64,000 nt of DNA from Aequoribacter fuscus (lineage in GTDB: Bacteria > Pseudomonadota > Gammaproteobacteria > Pseudomonadales > Halieaceae), in contig NZ_CP036423.1 of assembly GCF_009910365.1 (NCBI RefSeq), positions 1,860,001 through 1,924,000 on the forward strand. Reading direction: 5' to 3'. The notes beneath the pieces were generated by a model, which ran no database searches, was not told the origin of the DNA, and saw only the letters and a program-made list of their open reading frames with translations. The position numbers and the translations under genes were made by a program. Positions within the stretch are counted from its first letter, which is position 1; the number at the start of each line of letters is the position of its first letter. Positions 18,251 to 25,826 of the stretch are shown one piece after another.

Positions 18251-21200
18251 TGACCGATCAATCACGCACAGAGGCCCCTTCGGCCAACGATTTACCCTCG
18301 GTATCTATCCGGCGGCCAATTTTGATTGTCGTTTTGAATATACTGGTGGCACTGGCCGGCATTGCCGCCCTCAATGGGGTAGAGGTACGAGAGCTCCCGG
18401 ACGTCGACCGCCCCGTCGTCACCGTGCGTGCGAATCTACCCGGAGGTGCACCTGAGACGGTCGATGCGGAAGTCACCAGCGTATTAGAAGGGGCCGCAGC
18501 ACGAGTCTCGGGCGTGAAATCGCTTCGATCACAATCGGAAGAAAATTCAGCGCGAACCGTTGTGGAATTTCGCCCAGGCGTCGACCTTGACGTTGCCGCG
18601 AGCGAGGTACGGGAATCGGTCAATCAAATCCGTCGTCGCTTGCCCAATGATGTAGAGCAGGTCAATGTGGTTAAGGCCGATGATGATGCCAGAGCCGTTT
18701 TGGATATAGCCATAAGCAGCGATACGCTGAGCCTAGAGGAATTATCGCGACGCTTAGAAACGGATATTGCGCCTGAGTTTTTATCCATCGATGGGGTCGC
18801 CGATGTTCGCCTGAACGGTGCGCGCGAGCGCGTTTTGCGCGTTGCCATTGACCCGCTCAAACTATCGAGCTTTGGCCTTTCTATCTCTCAAGTCGCGAAT
18901 GTTTTGCGCCAGGCCCCTTTCGATGTGCCCGCTGGTAGTTTGATATCTACCGATCAACGATTGATCGTGCGTGCGGATGCAACCTCGGTCACTGCGGAGC
19001 AAGTCGAGAATATTATCGTATCGGGCAACACCAGAATTGGCGATCTTGCTCAGGCTTATTTTGGCCCCGCAGACGCAGGGAGCTTTGTGCGACTGAACGG
19101 CAAGCCCGTCGTGGGCTTGGGCGTCATACGTCAAGCGGGATCGAACACGATCGAGATATCCGATCAAGCGTTGCCAATGCTCGATCAACTGCGTGACCGC
19201 TTCCCCGATTTAGAGATGACAGTAACCAATGACGACGCCCTGTTCATTAGAAAATCTGTGAGCGAGGTCATTACGACACTTGCGATCACCGTCGTACTCG
19301 TTGTTGCAACCTTGTGGGTATTTATTGGGTCTTTTAGGGCCACCATCGTTCCCGCGTTTTCCATACCTATAGCGCTGTTTGGTGCCATCGCCGCGCTATG
19401 GCTAATGGACTTCTCGATTAATATTCTGACACTGCTGGCTCTCGTACTTGCGACCGGGCTGATCGTAGACGACGCCATCGTAGTAACAGAAAACATCCAG
19501 CGGCGACGCAGTATGGGCTTAGGCCCCCGAGCGGCGGCTGTGCTGGGCACACGCGAAGTATTCTTCGCCGTCGTCGCAACGACTGCGGTGCTGGTCGCCG
19601 TGTTTGTGCCCATTGCCTTCTTACCCTCAACTGCTGGGCGATTGTTTCGTGAATTCGGCGGTGTATTAGCCGCTGCGGTCATCATCTCGTCCTTTGTCGC
19701 GCTATCGCTTGTGCCTGCATTCACGGCTAAATTGCCTAAATCTGCGGGGCAAAAAAACCACTTTGCCTTTGTCGGTCGAGGGTTTGCGAGAGTCTACGAA
19801 AAAACCTTGCATTGGGCGCTCAACAAAGCTTGGTTGATTGCAGGGCTGTCGCTAGCGTCAGCACTGGGTGCGGTAACACTTTACGACGAGGTGGCATCTG
19901 AACTACTACCCAGCGAAGACCGCGGCACAGTCCGCGTGTTCTCGAGGGGACCAGACGGCGTAGGGCTTGATTTCATGGACCGACAAACACGTCAGCTCGA
20001 AGAGATCTTGGCCCCCTACACTGAACAAGGTGTATTTGACTCTGTGTATACAGTCGTGGGGCAATGGGATGTCAATTTGAGTTTCATTACGGCCAATATG
20101 AAACCTTGGGAAGAGCGAGATATTTCGCAGCAGCAAGTGATTCAGCAAATACGGCCAGAACTGGCCAATATACCGGGCGCTCCCGGTAGAGCTTTTGGAT
20201 CGAACTCACTCAATGTGCGCGGCGGTCGCGGCGGCGGCGCCATTGAAATGGCTATTACCGGCGAAAACTACAGCGATATTTTTGCGGCTGCGCAAGCGTT
20301 CACAAAAGAAGTCGTAAAACGAGATCCGAAGTTCAGTCGCCCCGACATCTCTTACCAGCCGACGCAACCACAGCTGCGCTTTAAAATAGATCGCCGCAGA
20401 GCCGCGGACCTCGGCGTTGCGCTGTCCGATATATCCTCTACCCTAAGAGCGGCGATTAACGGGGACAACGTGGCCGACCTCAATATTGGCGACCAACAAA
20501 TTCCGGTCTATCTGCAAACACGACTCAACGCCGTACGATCGCCTCAAGACATGCAGAATCTTTACGTCCCCGCACGTAATGGCGAGTTGGTACCGATTTC
20601 CAGTGTCGCCGAGATTGTTGAAGAGGGCGTATCGGCCGAGCTCGAGCGACATGGACAACGCCGAGCCATCGAAGTGCAATTTGAAATCGCCGAAGACTAC
20701 CCCTTATCGGAAGCAACAGCAGCACTGCGTGGCTTTGCCCAAGAATTACTGCCCGACAGCATGGGCTTGCTGTTTTTGGGCGAAGCGCAGACCTTTGAGG
20801 ACACCAATCGAGAAGTCGTGATGACCTACGTGCTCGCATTTTTGATTGTGCTTCTGGTATTAGCCGCTCAGTTCGAGAGTGTCAACAGCGCTGTCGTTGT
20901 TGTATTGACCGTACCCTTTGGTCTGGCTGCTGCGATCTATGCCCTGTATCTGACTGGAATTTCTTTAAACATTTATTCGCAAATAGGCCTCGTAATGCTC
21001 ATCGGACTGCTCGCGAAAAACTCGGTTCTTTTGGTTGAATTTGCAAACCAGTTGCGAGATCGCGGAGAGACCGTCCGCGACGCGATCGAGCATGCGGCTA
21101 CCATTCGATTGCGTCCTATTATGATGACGCTTATCTCAACGATTCTTGGGGGCCTTCCGCTCATTTTATCGACCGGCGCTGGCGCCGAAGCGCGAAACTC

Positions 21201-21357
21201 GATCGGGTGGGTCGTGTTTGGAGGTCTAGGGCTGGCAACACTCTTCACGCTCTATTTAACACCCGTGCTGTATCTGTGGCTCGCGAGGTTTGCGAAACCC
21301 CGCGCAGATGAATCAGCTCGACTGGAGCGCGAGCTTATCGACGCAGACAGGCTCTAA
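18250..21357 (+). CDS. RND-family efflux pump, inner-membrane subunit
   Basis: A 1035-residue pump of normal RND length, with twelve helices arranged as 1 plus 5 plus 1 plus 5 around two large periplasmic loops. The proton-relay pair is visible as Asp407-Asp408 in the LATGLIVDDAIVV helix 4, and the second-half helix contains GLLAKNSVLLVEF. The start shares one base with the adaptor stop codon. The N terminus (SVSIRRPILIVVLNILVALAG) is typical of the HAE1/multidrug type rather than heavy-metal pumps. Substrate is unknown. The absence of a local TetR or MarR gene means regulation cannot be inferred from context. Confidence 0.94.
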   Translation: MTDQSRTEAPSANDLPSVSIRRPILIVVLNILVALAGIAALNGVEVRELPDVDRPVVTVRANLPGGAPETVDAEVTSVLEGAAARVSGVKSLRSQSEENSARTVVEFRPGVDLDVAASEVRESVNQIRRRLPNDVEQVNVVKADDDARAVLDIAISSDTLSLEELSRRLETDIAPEFLSIDGVADVRLNGARERVLRVAIDPLKLSSFGLSISQVANVLRQAPFDVPAGSLISTDQRLIVRADATSVTAEQVENIIVSGNTRIGDLAQAYFGPADAGSFVRLNGKPVVGLGVIRQAGSNTIEISDQALPMLDQLRDRFPDLEMTVTNDDALFIRKSVSEVITTLAITVVLVVATLWVFIGSFRATIVPAFSIPIALFGAIAALWLMDFSINILTLLALVLATGLIVDDAIVVTENIQRRRSMGLGPRAAAVLGTREVFFAVVATTAVLVAVFVPIAFLPSTAGRLFREFGGVLAAAVIISSFVALSLVPAFTAKLPKSAGQKNHFAFVGRGFARVYEKTLHWALNKAWLIAGLSLASALGAVTLYDEVASELLPSEDRGTVRVFSRGPDGVGLDFMDRQTRQLEEILAPYTEQGVFDSVYTVVGQWDVNLSFITANMKPWEERDISQQQVIQQIRPELANIPGAPGRAFGSNSLNVRGGRGGGAIEMAITGENYSDIFAAAQAFTKEVVKRDPKFSRPDISYQPTQPQLRFKIDRRRAADLGVALSDISSTLRAAINGDNVADLNIGDQQIPVYLQTRLNAVRSPQDMQNLYVPARNGELVPISSVAEIVEEGVSAELERHGQRRAIEVQFEIAEDYPLSEATAALRGFAQELLPDSMGLLFLGEAQTFEDTNREVVMTYVLAFLIVLLVLAAQFESVNSAVVVVLTVPFGLAAAIYALYLTGISLNIYSQIGLVMLIGLLAKNSVLLVEFANQLRDRGETVRDAIEHAATIRLRPIMMTLISTILGGLPLILSTGAGAEARNSIGWVVFGGLGLATLFTLYLTPVLYLWLARFAKPRADESARLERELIDADRL

Positions 21358-21370
21358 CATCGCTCACAGC

Positions 21371-21595
21371 CTAACGGGACGCCGAGCTTTCATAATCCTG
21401 AAGGATTTGAAAAGCCTCTTGCGTCTGCGTGTTAGGAACGGAAATGAAGATTAATCCGGCGGCGGGTAGTTCACCCATACCGCCAACGAGCGTGTCACCG
21501 TGGACTTCGGCTTCAACGCCGAATTGCCGCATCATTCCCTTTAGAAGATGTGCCTCAATTAAGGTCGCTGGCTCATAGACTTTGATGCGGGACAT
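21371..21595 (-). CDS. DUF2007-type small signalling protein
   Basis: A 74-residue soluble protein matching the DUF2007 pattern: KVYEPATLIEAHLLKGMMRQFGVEAEVHGD, then a Gly-rich turn and a FISVPNTQTQEAFQILQDYE C-terminal strand-helix. Members are annotated as putative signal-transducing proteins resembling PII-like folds, without proven function. It is convergent with the RND pump, 13 bases from its stop. Confidence 0.8.
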   Translation of the reverse strand: MSRIKVYEPATLIEAHLLKGMMRQFGVEAEVHGDTLVGGMGELPAAGLIFISVPNTQTQEAFQILQDYESSASR

Positions 21596-21669
21596 ATGCG
21601 GTCGCCATTTAGTTTACAATCGCCCTCGGTACAGCAACCTAGGGCCGGTGCAGCCATCTATCGTGCGCT

Positions 21670-22359
21670 TCACATCGCCAATAGTTGTCGTTCCAACTCG
21701 CGTGTGATCACCGGATCAAGCTCTAAGGCGCTTGCCAGCTGATCAAGCCAGGCGCGTTCCATTGGATTTTGGTCATCGATAATAGCTGCACTCACCAAGT
21801 AAATCTCCCTCTTACCTTGTGGGCAATCAACTGTTCGCGCGAAGACAGAAGGATCAAGGGGGGCATCAAACTGCTGCTGAATCCACGCATGGAGCTCATC
21901 GTCAGGCTGCAATTTTGCAATTTCCTGAGACAACAGTTCGCGTTCCTTACCGTCTATGTGACCATCCGCGCGTGCAGCCATAATCATCGCCTGAAGAATT
22001 TGTAAGCCCCGTTGCTCTTGCGGTACCCCGACAAGCTGATCAAGCTGCTGGCCTTGCTGTTCGACCGAGGAGGACGGCGCCGCTGTTTGCTGTGAATTAC
22101 TTTGATAGTTTTGATAAGCCTTCCAGGCTAACGCGCCAACCCCCGCAACAGCACCGTATTTGAGCGCCTTCTTCCCCATTTTTCGTCCACGCTTAGAGCC
22201 CAGCAACAGCCCAAGAGCCCCACCACCAACTAGACTTTTCATGTCAATTCCACCCCCCGATGAACTGGGCGTCTGCTGGGGCTGGTTTGACTGCAAAGTG
22301 CCGGCTTGATTCATGATCTGGTTAAGTACAGACATTATGTTCATGCTCTCTCCCATCAA
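21670..22359 (-). CDS. DUF533 / TerB-like inner-membrane-associated protein
   Basis: A 229-residue protein. A flexible Gln/Ser/Pro-rich N terminus leads to a Gly-rich GGALGLLLGSKRGRKMGKKA segment and a short hydrophobic helix (YGAVAGVGALAWKAYQNY), then a C-terminal TerB-like helical domain with the acidic DGHIDGKERELL loop, as in YebE/DUF533 proteins. The first Met choices at codons 1, 6 and 9 are all possible. Function is unknown; the family is stress-linked in enterics. A damaged, clearly homologous fragment of this gene occurs at 56286-56532. Confidence 0.85.
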   Translation of the reverse strand: MMGESMNIMSVLNQIMNQAGTLQSNQPQQTPSSSGGGIDMKSLVGGGALGLLLGSKRGRKMGKKALKYGAVAGVGALAWKAYQNYQSNSQQTAAPSSSVEQQGQQLDQLVGVPQEQRGLQILQAMIMAARADGHIDGKERELLSQEIAKLQPDDELHAWIQQQFDAPLDPSVFARTVDCPQGKREIYLVSAAIIDDQNPMERAWLDQLASALELDPVITRELERQLLAM

Positions 22360-22642
22360 AAAGTAACGGTTGGGTTATGACCGTCTGTATTAAAGCGAGT
22401 TTCAGATACAAATACCACACAAGGCGCGCGCTGTCCGAGCAACGGTTTGTTAAGGCCTCTGGTTTCTCTGCGGTATGAATGTACCCATGACGCAATCGCC
22501 TGCTATTGGGACGCACTTAGGGCAGAGGTTGTGCTGCAAACGCCTTTGGGGGAGGTATTTAACCTCGACCCAGTGCCAGAAACTTTTAAAAACGGCGTTG
22601 TCAATGACGAGCTGTTGACGCTAATAAATGCCCGTGACTCGA

Positions 22643-22759
22643 CTACTTTTTTTCATCGCCGTCTGAATCAGATTGACTTTTTCGTTGTTTGGAGGCGATC
22701 ACTACAATCGCGATGCAAATAATGACAGCAACGACGACGCCGACTACTTCACTTTCCAT
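22643..22759 (-). CDS. 38-residue single-pass membrane peptide
   Basis: A short frame with a GGAGAGA ribosome-binding site seven bases before its ATG. The peptide begins MESEVV, runs through a hydrophobic helix (about residues 5-22, Val/Ile/Ala rich) and ends in a charged tail (SKQRKSQSDSDGDEKK). The pattern is that of a real small membrane protein: acidic start, one helix, positively charged residues just after it. No family is recognised. It lies 51 bases from the guaA-like attachment sequence. Confidence 0.5.
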   Translation of the reverse strand: MESEVVGVVVAVIICIAIVVIASKQRKSQSDSDGDEKK

Positions 22760-22804
22760 GATGGCTCTCTCCTCAATCAAACGAAGGCATCATCGCCCCC
22801 CTAT

Positions 22805-22955
22805 TGGAATTATTCCCACTCGATTGTAAATGAGAGCATATTTCTATTTATTTTCAAACAGTTACAAAGAAGCATATTCACAATACCATGAAAAATACCA
22901 TGCTCAGAAATTTCTTGTAAAAAATTTATTTTGAGCGGATAAATGCGCCATTTTA
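22805..22955 (-). other. guaA-3'-end-like attachment sequence, left copy
   Basis: Read on the minus strand, 22827-22810 is ACAATCGAGTGGGAATAA, the codons Thr-Ile-Glu-Trp-Glu-stop that end GMP synthase in many bacteria, though no guaA gene is attached. About 55 bases away (22882-22910) is a paired repeat AATACCATG-AAA-AATACCATG followed by CTCAGAAA. The same arrangement with nearly the same spacing recurs at 59009-59108. The guaA 3' end is a well-known target of tyrosine-recombinase islands, and short direct repeats of this sort can be integrase arm sites. No integrase gene is present. Confidence 0.5.
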
Positions 22956-22985
22956 CGGCGTATCTGAAGATAACCTCCCAAATCC

Positions 22986-24046
22986 GGGGGTGTAGATAAT
23001 TCTGTGTGTTGAGCCATACCATGGCCTTATTGGAGGGCGCTAGTATGGCAACAAAAAAACGCACTGATGGCATTAATCGAGATGTCCTCGATCAGTTGAT
23101 CAAAGAGCGAGGTGCCGTGGGGGCTGCTGACTTTGAATCTCTGGCTGCCGAGCTCAAGAAAGCGCTTGCGGAGCGTATGCTCAATGCTGAGTTGGACGTG
23201 CATCTGGATGGTGAATCGGAGCAAGCCACGGGCAATCATCGCAATGGCACAAGCCCCAAGACAGTCGATACCGGCTCTGAGCGGATCGTCCTGGACATAC
23301 CCCGCGACCGCCAGGGCCGTTTCGATCCGGTCCTGATCGCCAAGTACCAGCGCCGCTTTCCCGGCTTCGACGACAAGATCATTGCGATGTACGCCCGGGG
23401 GATGAGTACGCGCGATATCCGTGACCATATTGGTGAGATCTATGGCATTGATGTATCGCCGGACCTGGTATCGGCGATTACCGATAGCGTCATTGATGAG
23501 GTCCACGCTTGGCAGAACCGGCCTCTTGAGGAAACGTACGCGATTGTCTACTTCGACGCCTTGCGAGTGAAAATCCGCGATGAGGGGATGGTGCGCAACA
23601 AGGCGGTTTATCTTGCCATCGGTGTCACCTGCAATGGCGACAAGGACGTCCTCGGGTTGTGGATCGAGCAGACCGAAGGCGCCAAATTCTGGCTGCGGGT
23701 TATGAATGAACTCAAGGCCCGTGGCACACACGACATCCTGATCGCTGTCGTTGATGGCCTGAAGGGGTTTCCAGAGGCGATTACCAGTGCGTTCCCGGAC
23801 TGCGTGGTCCAGACCTGCATCGTCCACCTAATCCGTTACTCCATGCAATTTGCCGCCTGGAAAGAGCGGAGGTCTCTCGCAAAAGCGCTGAGGCCGATCT
23901 ACGGCGCTGTGAATGCTGAGACGGCGGCTCAGGCCCTGAAGGAGTTTGAGACGGGCCCCTGGGGCGAGAAATATCCTGCCGTAGTGGCTAGCTGGCATCG
24001 GCGCTGGTCCGAGGTCGTGCCCTTCTTCGCCTTTTCTCAAGAGGTG
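22986..24046 (+). mobile_element. IS256-family insertion sequence, 3' end missing
   Basis: The left end appears to start at the GGGGGTGTAGATAATTCTG sequence typical of IS256-family inverted repeats, about 55 bases before the transposase. The element stops abruptly near 24046, inside the transposase gene, where the sequence turns into a GST gene on the other strand. No right inverted repeat is found. The element can no longer move by itself. Confidence 0.8.
23045..24046 (+). pseudogene. truncated IS256-family (mutator-type) transposase
   Basis: The frame opens with ATG after GGAGGGC and encodes about 334 genuine residues. It contains the first catalytic Asp region ([16 protein letters not shown]), the [26 protein letters not shown] stretch, and the second Asp region ([16 protein letters not shown]) followed by [15 protein letters not shown]. 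Family members are about 400 residues; the last 60-70 residues with the final catalytic Glu are lost at the junction near FFAFSQEVR. The open frame runs on to 24121 through antisense GST sequence, which is not native. Confidence 0.87.
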
Positions 24047-24570
24047 CGACCCAAACGCTTGCTCATAAAGGCTGCGTGCCCCAGCATGATATCCGCGCCA
24101 GAAAAATCGCCAATCAGGTAGTCCTTACCTTCAAGCGCGGCCTCTACCGGCTCCCAAGCCTTGGTCAGCAAACGTTTGGCCTGGCCGAGTACGGTCTCGT
24201 CGCGGCGCTCCGGCGGAAGCAATAAGGTGTGAACAACTATGGTATTCACGGGCGGCATCACCATACCTTCGCAGTAATGGAACCACTGCAAGTACATGGG
24301 AAACTCCGGGCTGTCGACACTCGGTTTCAAACCACCGTTTTTGTGGCGTTCCAAAATATATTCCACAATCGCACCCGACTCATAAATCGAGACGTCTCCG
24401 TCGTCTAGGACCGGCACTCGGCCGAGCGGATGCCGAGCACGGTGCTCATCCGATTTAGGATCTTTGGGGTGGAAAGACATCATATTGAGCTCATAGGGAA
24501 GCTCGAGCTCTTCAAGTAGCCAGCTGATTCGGCTTGCGCGGCTGTTCGGTGCAAAATGGAGTTTGAGCAT
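24047..24570 (-). pseudogene. glutathione S-transferase, C terminus cut by IS junction
   Basis: About 174 residues of a GST. The N-terminal thioredoxin-like domain carries FAPNSRASRISWLLEELELPY and the VPVLDDGDVSIYESGAIVEYIL segment that binds the gamma-glutamyl group. The helical C-terminal domain runs to [17 protein letters not shown]. Roughly 25-35 residues expected at the end are missing, replaced by RTS read from the IS256 remnant. Activity is doubtful but not excluded. A second, more damaged GST lies at 59364-59968. Confidence 0.83.
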
Positions 24571-24666
24571 GTGCGTTACCTCTCGATTTATTTGTTCTGA
24601 TCATAGTGTGCAAGCACGCGCTCTGTATAGGTCATTCCGCGTTAATCTAAAAGGTGAGAGTTAATG

Positions 24667-24750
24667 CGGAGTTCGGAGTTCGGAGTTCGGAGTTCGGAGT
24701 TCGGAGTTCGGAGTTCGGAGCTCGGAGTTCGGAGTTCGGAGTTCGGAGTG
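24667..24750 (+). repeat. 12 x 7-bp tandem repeat (CGGAGTT)
   Basis: Seven perfect CGGAGTT units, one CGGAGCT variant, three more perfect units and a terminal CGGAGTG lie about 185 bases before the tdk start. With 12 units (84 bases) a GTG-initiated frame from 24654 runs through the repeat and joins tdk in frame. A heptamer array can change length by slippage, and each gain or loss shifts the frame. Confidence 0.9.
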
Positions 24751-24935
24751 CCAGAAGTTTGTCGATCGGCCCTCCTCACTACCAATCGCGGTTGAGACTA
24801 AAACGCAATCCCTCTGGGCCGCTCTGGTCTACTTGCAACGCCGGTTCATTTTACGCAGCGCTTAACTTAGGAGTCTTAAGAGGAGTCAACTTCAGTGTTA
24901 CACTGGCGGTCGCGAGAAATCCAAGGTTCGACCAT

Positions 24936-25517
24936 ATGAGTAAACTCTTCTTCCGCTACGGCGCAATGAATAGCGGTAAAAGCACCGCGCTGCTTCAGGT
25001 GGCACACAACTACGAAGAGCGAGATCAATCCGTTATTTTGGTCAAGCCCGCCGTTGATACCAAAGGCAAAACGAACGTAGTGTCACGGCTCGGCGTGAGT
25101 CGGCAGGTTGATATCTTGCTCGGCCCCTCGGAAAACCTGAGGGAAGCGGTGGCAATAAAACAAACCCGGCATACGGATACAGGCAAACCCATCGCCTGCG
25201 TTCTAATAGACGAAGCGCAGTTTCTAACGCCCGCTCAAGTCGATCAGGCACTCGAGGTCGCAATCTATTTGAATCTGCCCGTCATCGCCTACGGCCTTCG
25301 AACCGACTTTCGAACGCAGTCGTTCCCAGGCAGCCAGCGTTTACTCGAGGTCGCGCACACGCTCGAAGAAATGAAAACCATCTGCCGCTGTGGCCGGAAA
25401 GCCATATTTAATGCGCGCCTAACGGATAGCGGCAAAACCAAAGAGGGTAGCCAAGTCATGATCGATGAGGGCACGGTGCGCTATGAGGCGCAGTGCGCTG
25501 AATGCTACCTAGCCTAA
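24936..25517 (+). CDS. tdk: thymidine kinase
   Basis: A 193-residue type II thymidine kinase that phosphorylates thymidine to dTMP in the salvage pathway. The P-loop GAMNSGKST spans residues 9-17, the Walker B/DEAQF motif is at 92-96, and four zinc-binding cysteines are at 150, 152, 187 and 190. Length is standard. The Met at 24936 opens the beta-strand before the P-loop and is the natural start; a longer in-frame version beginning in the heptamer repeat region (24654) would add 94 low-complexity residues. The C-terminal sequence is repeated in diverged form 80 bases downstream. Confidence 0.95.
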   Translation: MSKLFFRYGAMNSGKSTALLQVAHNYEERDQSVILVKPAVDTKGKTNVVSRLGVSRQVDILLGPSENLREAVAIKQTRHTDTGKPIACVLIDEAQFLTPAQVDQALEVAIYLNLPVIAYGLRTDFRTQSFPGSQRLLEVAHTLEEMKTICRCGRKAIFNARLTDSGKTKEGSQVMIDEGTVRYEAQCAECYLA

Positions 25518-25554
25518 TCGAAAAATTATTGGGGAGACGCCGAGACGTCACACA

Positions 25555-25582
25555 AAAGGGTTAGAGTCGACTCCGACCCTTT
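25555..25582. repeat. palindromic element 1 (GGGT..GAGTCGACTC..ACCC)
   Basis: An imperfect inverted repeat AAAGGGTTAGAGTCGACTC then CGACCCTTT just after tdk. It belongs to a family of related palindromes found in intergenic spaces between 25.5 and 41.7 kb. It could act as a bidirectional terminator or be a REP-type mobile palindrome. Confidence 0.7.
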
Positions 25583-25591
25583 GAAGGCAGT

Positions 25592-25657
25592 TAAGGCATG
25601 ACCGATGAGGCCTCGGTGCGCTACGAGGCCCAATGCGCTGAGTGCTACTTAAGCTAA
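25592..25657 (+). pseudogene. leftover 3' tail of a second, diverged tdk
   Basis: The codons MTDEASVRYEAQCAECYLS plus stop match the last residues of tdk (MIDEGTVRYEAQCAECYLA). Most of the DNA differences are synonymous third-base changes (TAT/TAC, GCG/GCC, CAG/CAA, GAA/GAG). That shows the fragment came from a separately evolved tdk under selection and not from a fresh local duplication. It is flanked by palindromic elements 1 and 2. Confidence 0.75.
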
Positions 25658-25695
25658 TCGTTACAGCCCTCTGATCCAGCGCGAAGCTACCGACG

Positions 25696-25723
25696 AAGGG
25701 GTCGGAGTGCACTCCGACCCTTT
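25696..25723. repeat. palindromic element 2 (GGGTCGGAGTGCACTCCGACCC)
   Basis: The most perfect copy of the palindrome family, with an uninterrupted 11-bp stem either side of GTGCAC and flanking AAGG/CTTT. It sits between the tdk remnant and the sulfatase gene. Confidence 0.85.
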
Positions 25724-25826
25724 GTATGTTTTGGCACTTTTTGTGACAAAAAATGGCATTTGCCCTTTACACTCGGCCAGGCGAGCTGTCAGACTGAAAG
25801 AAAAACAGGTTTCTTGAGGAGACGTT

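Noticed and set aside
19185-19724. 179-codon minus-strand frame inside the RND pump
   Set aside because: A Ser/Thr/Ala-rich antisense shadow of a well-supported gene, with no family features.
22447-22722. 91-codon plus-strand frame left of the attachment-like site
   Set aside because: It overlaps the better-supported 38-residue membrane peptide on the other strand and shows no domain.
22810-23073. 3' end of a real guaA gene
   Set aside because: Only the last five codons match. The upstream frame lacks any GMP synthase sequence, so it is at most an attachment core.
24667-24750. CRISPR-like array
   Set aside because: The units are 7 bp and contiguous with no spacers; it is a simple tandem repeat. 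The same holds for 33374-33450.
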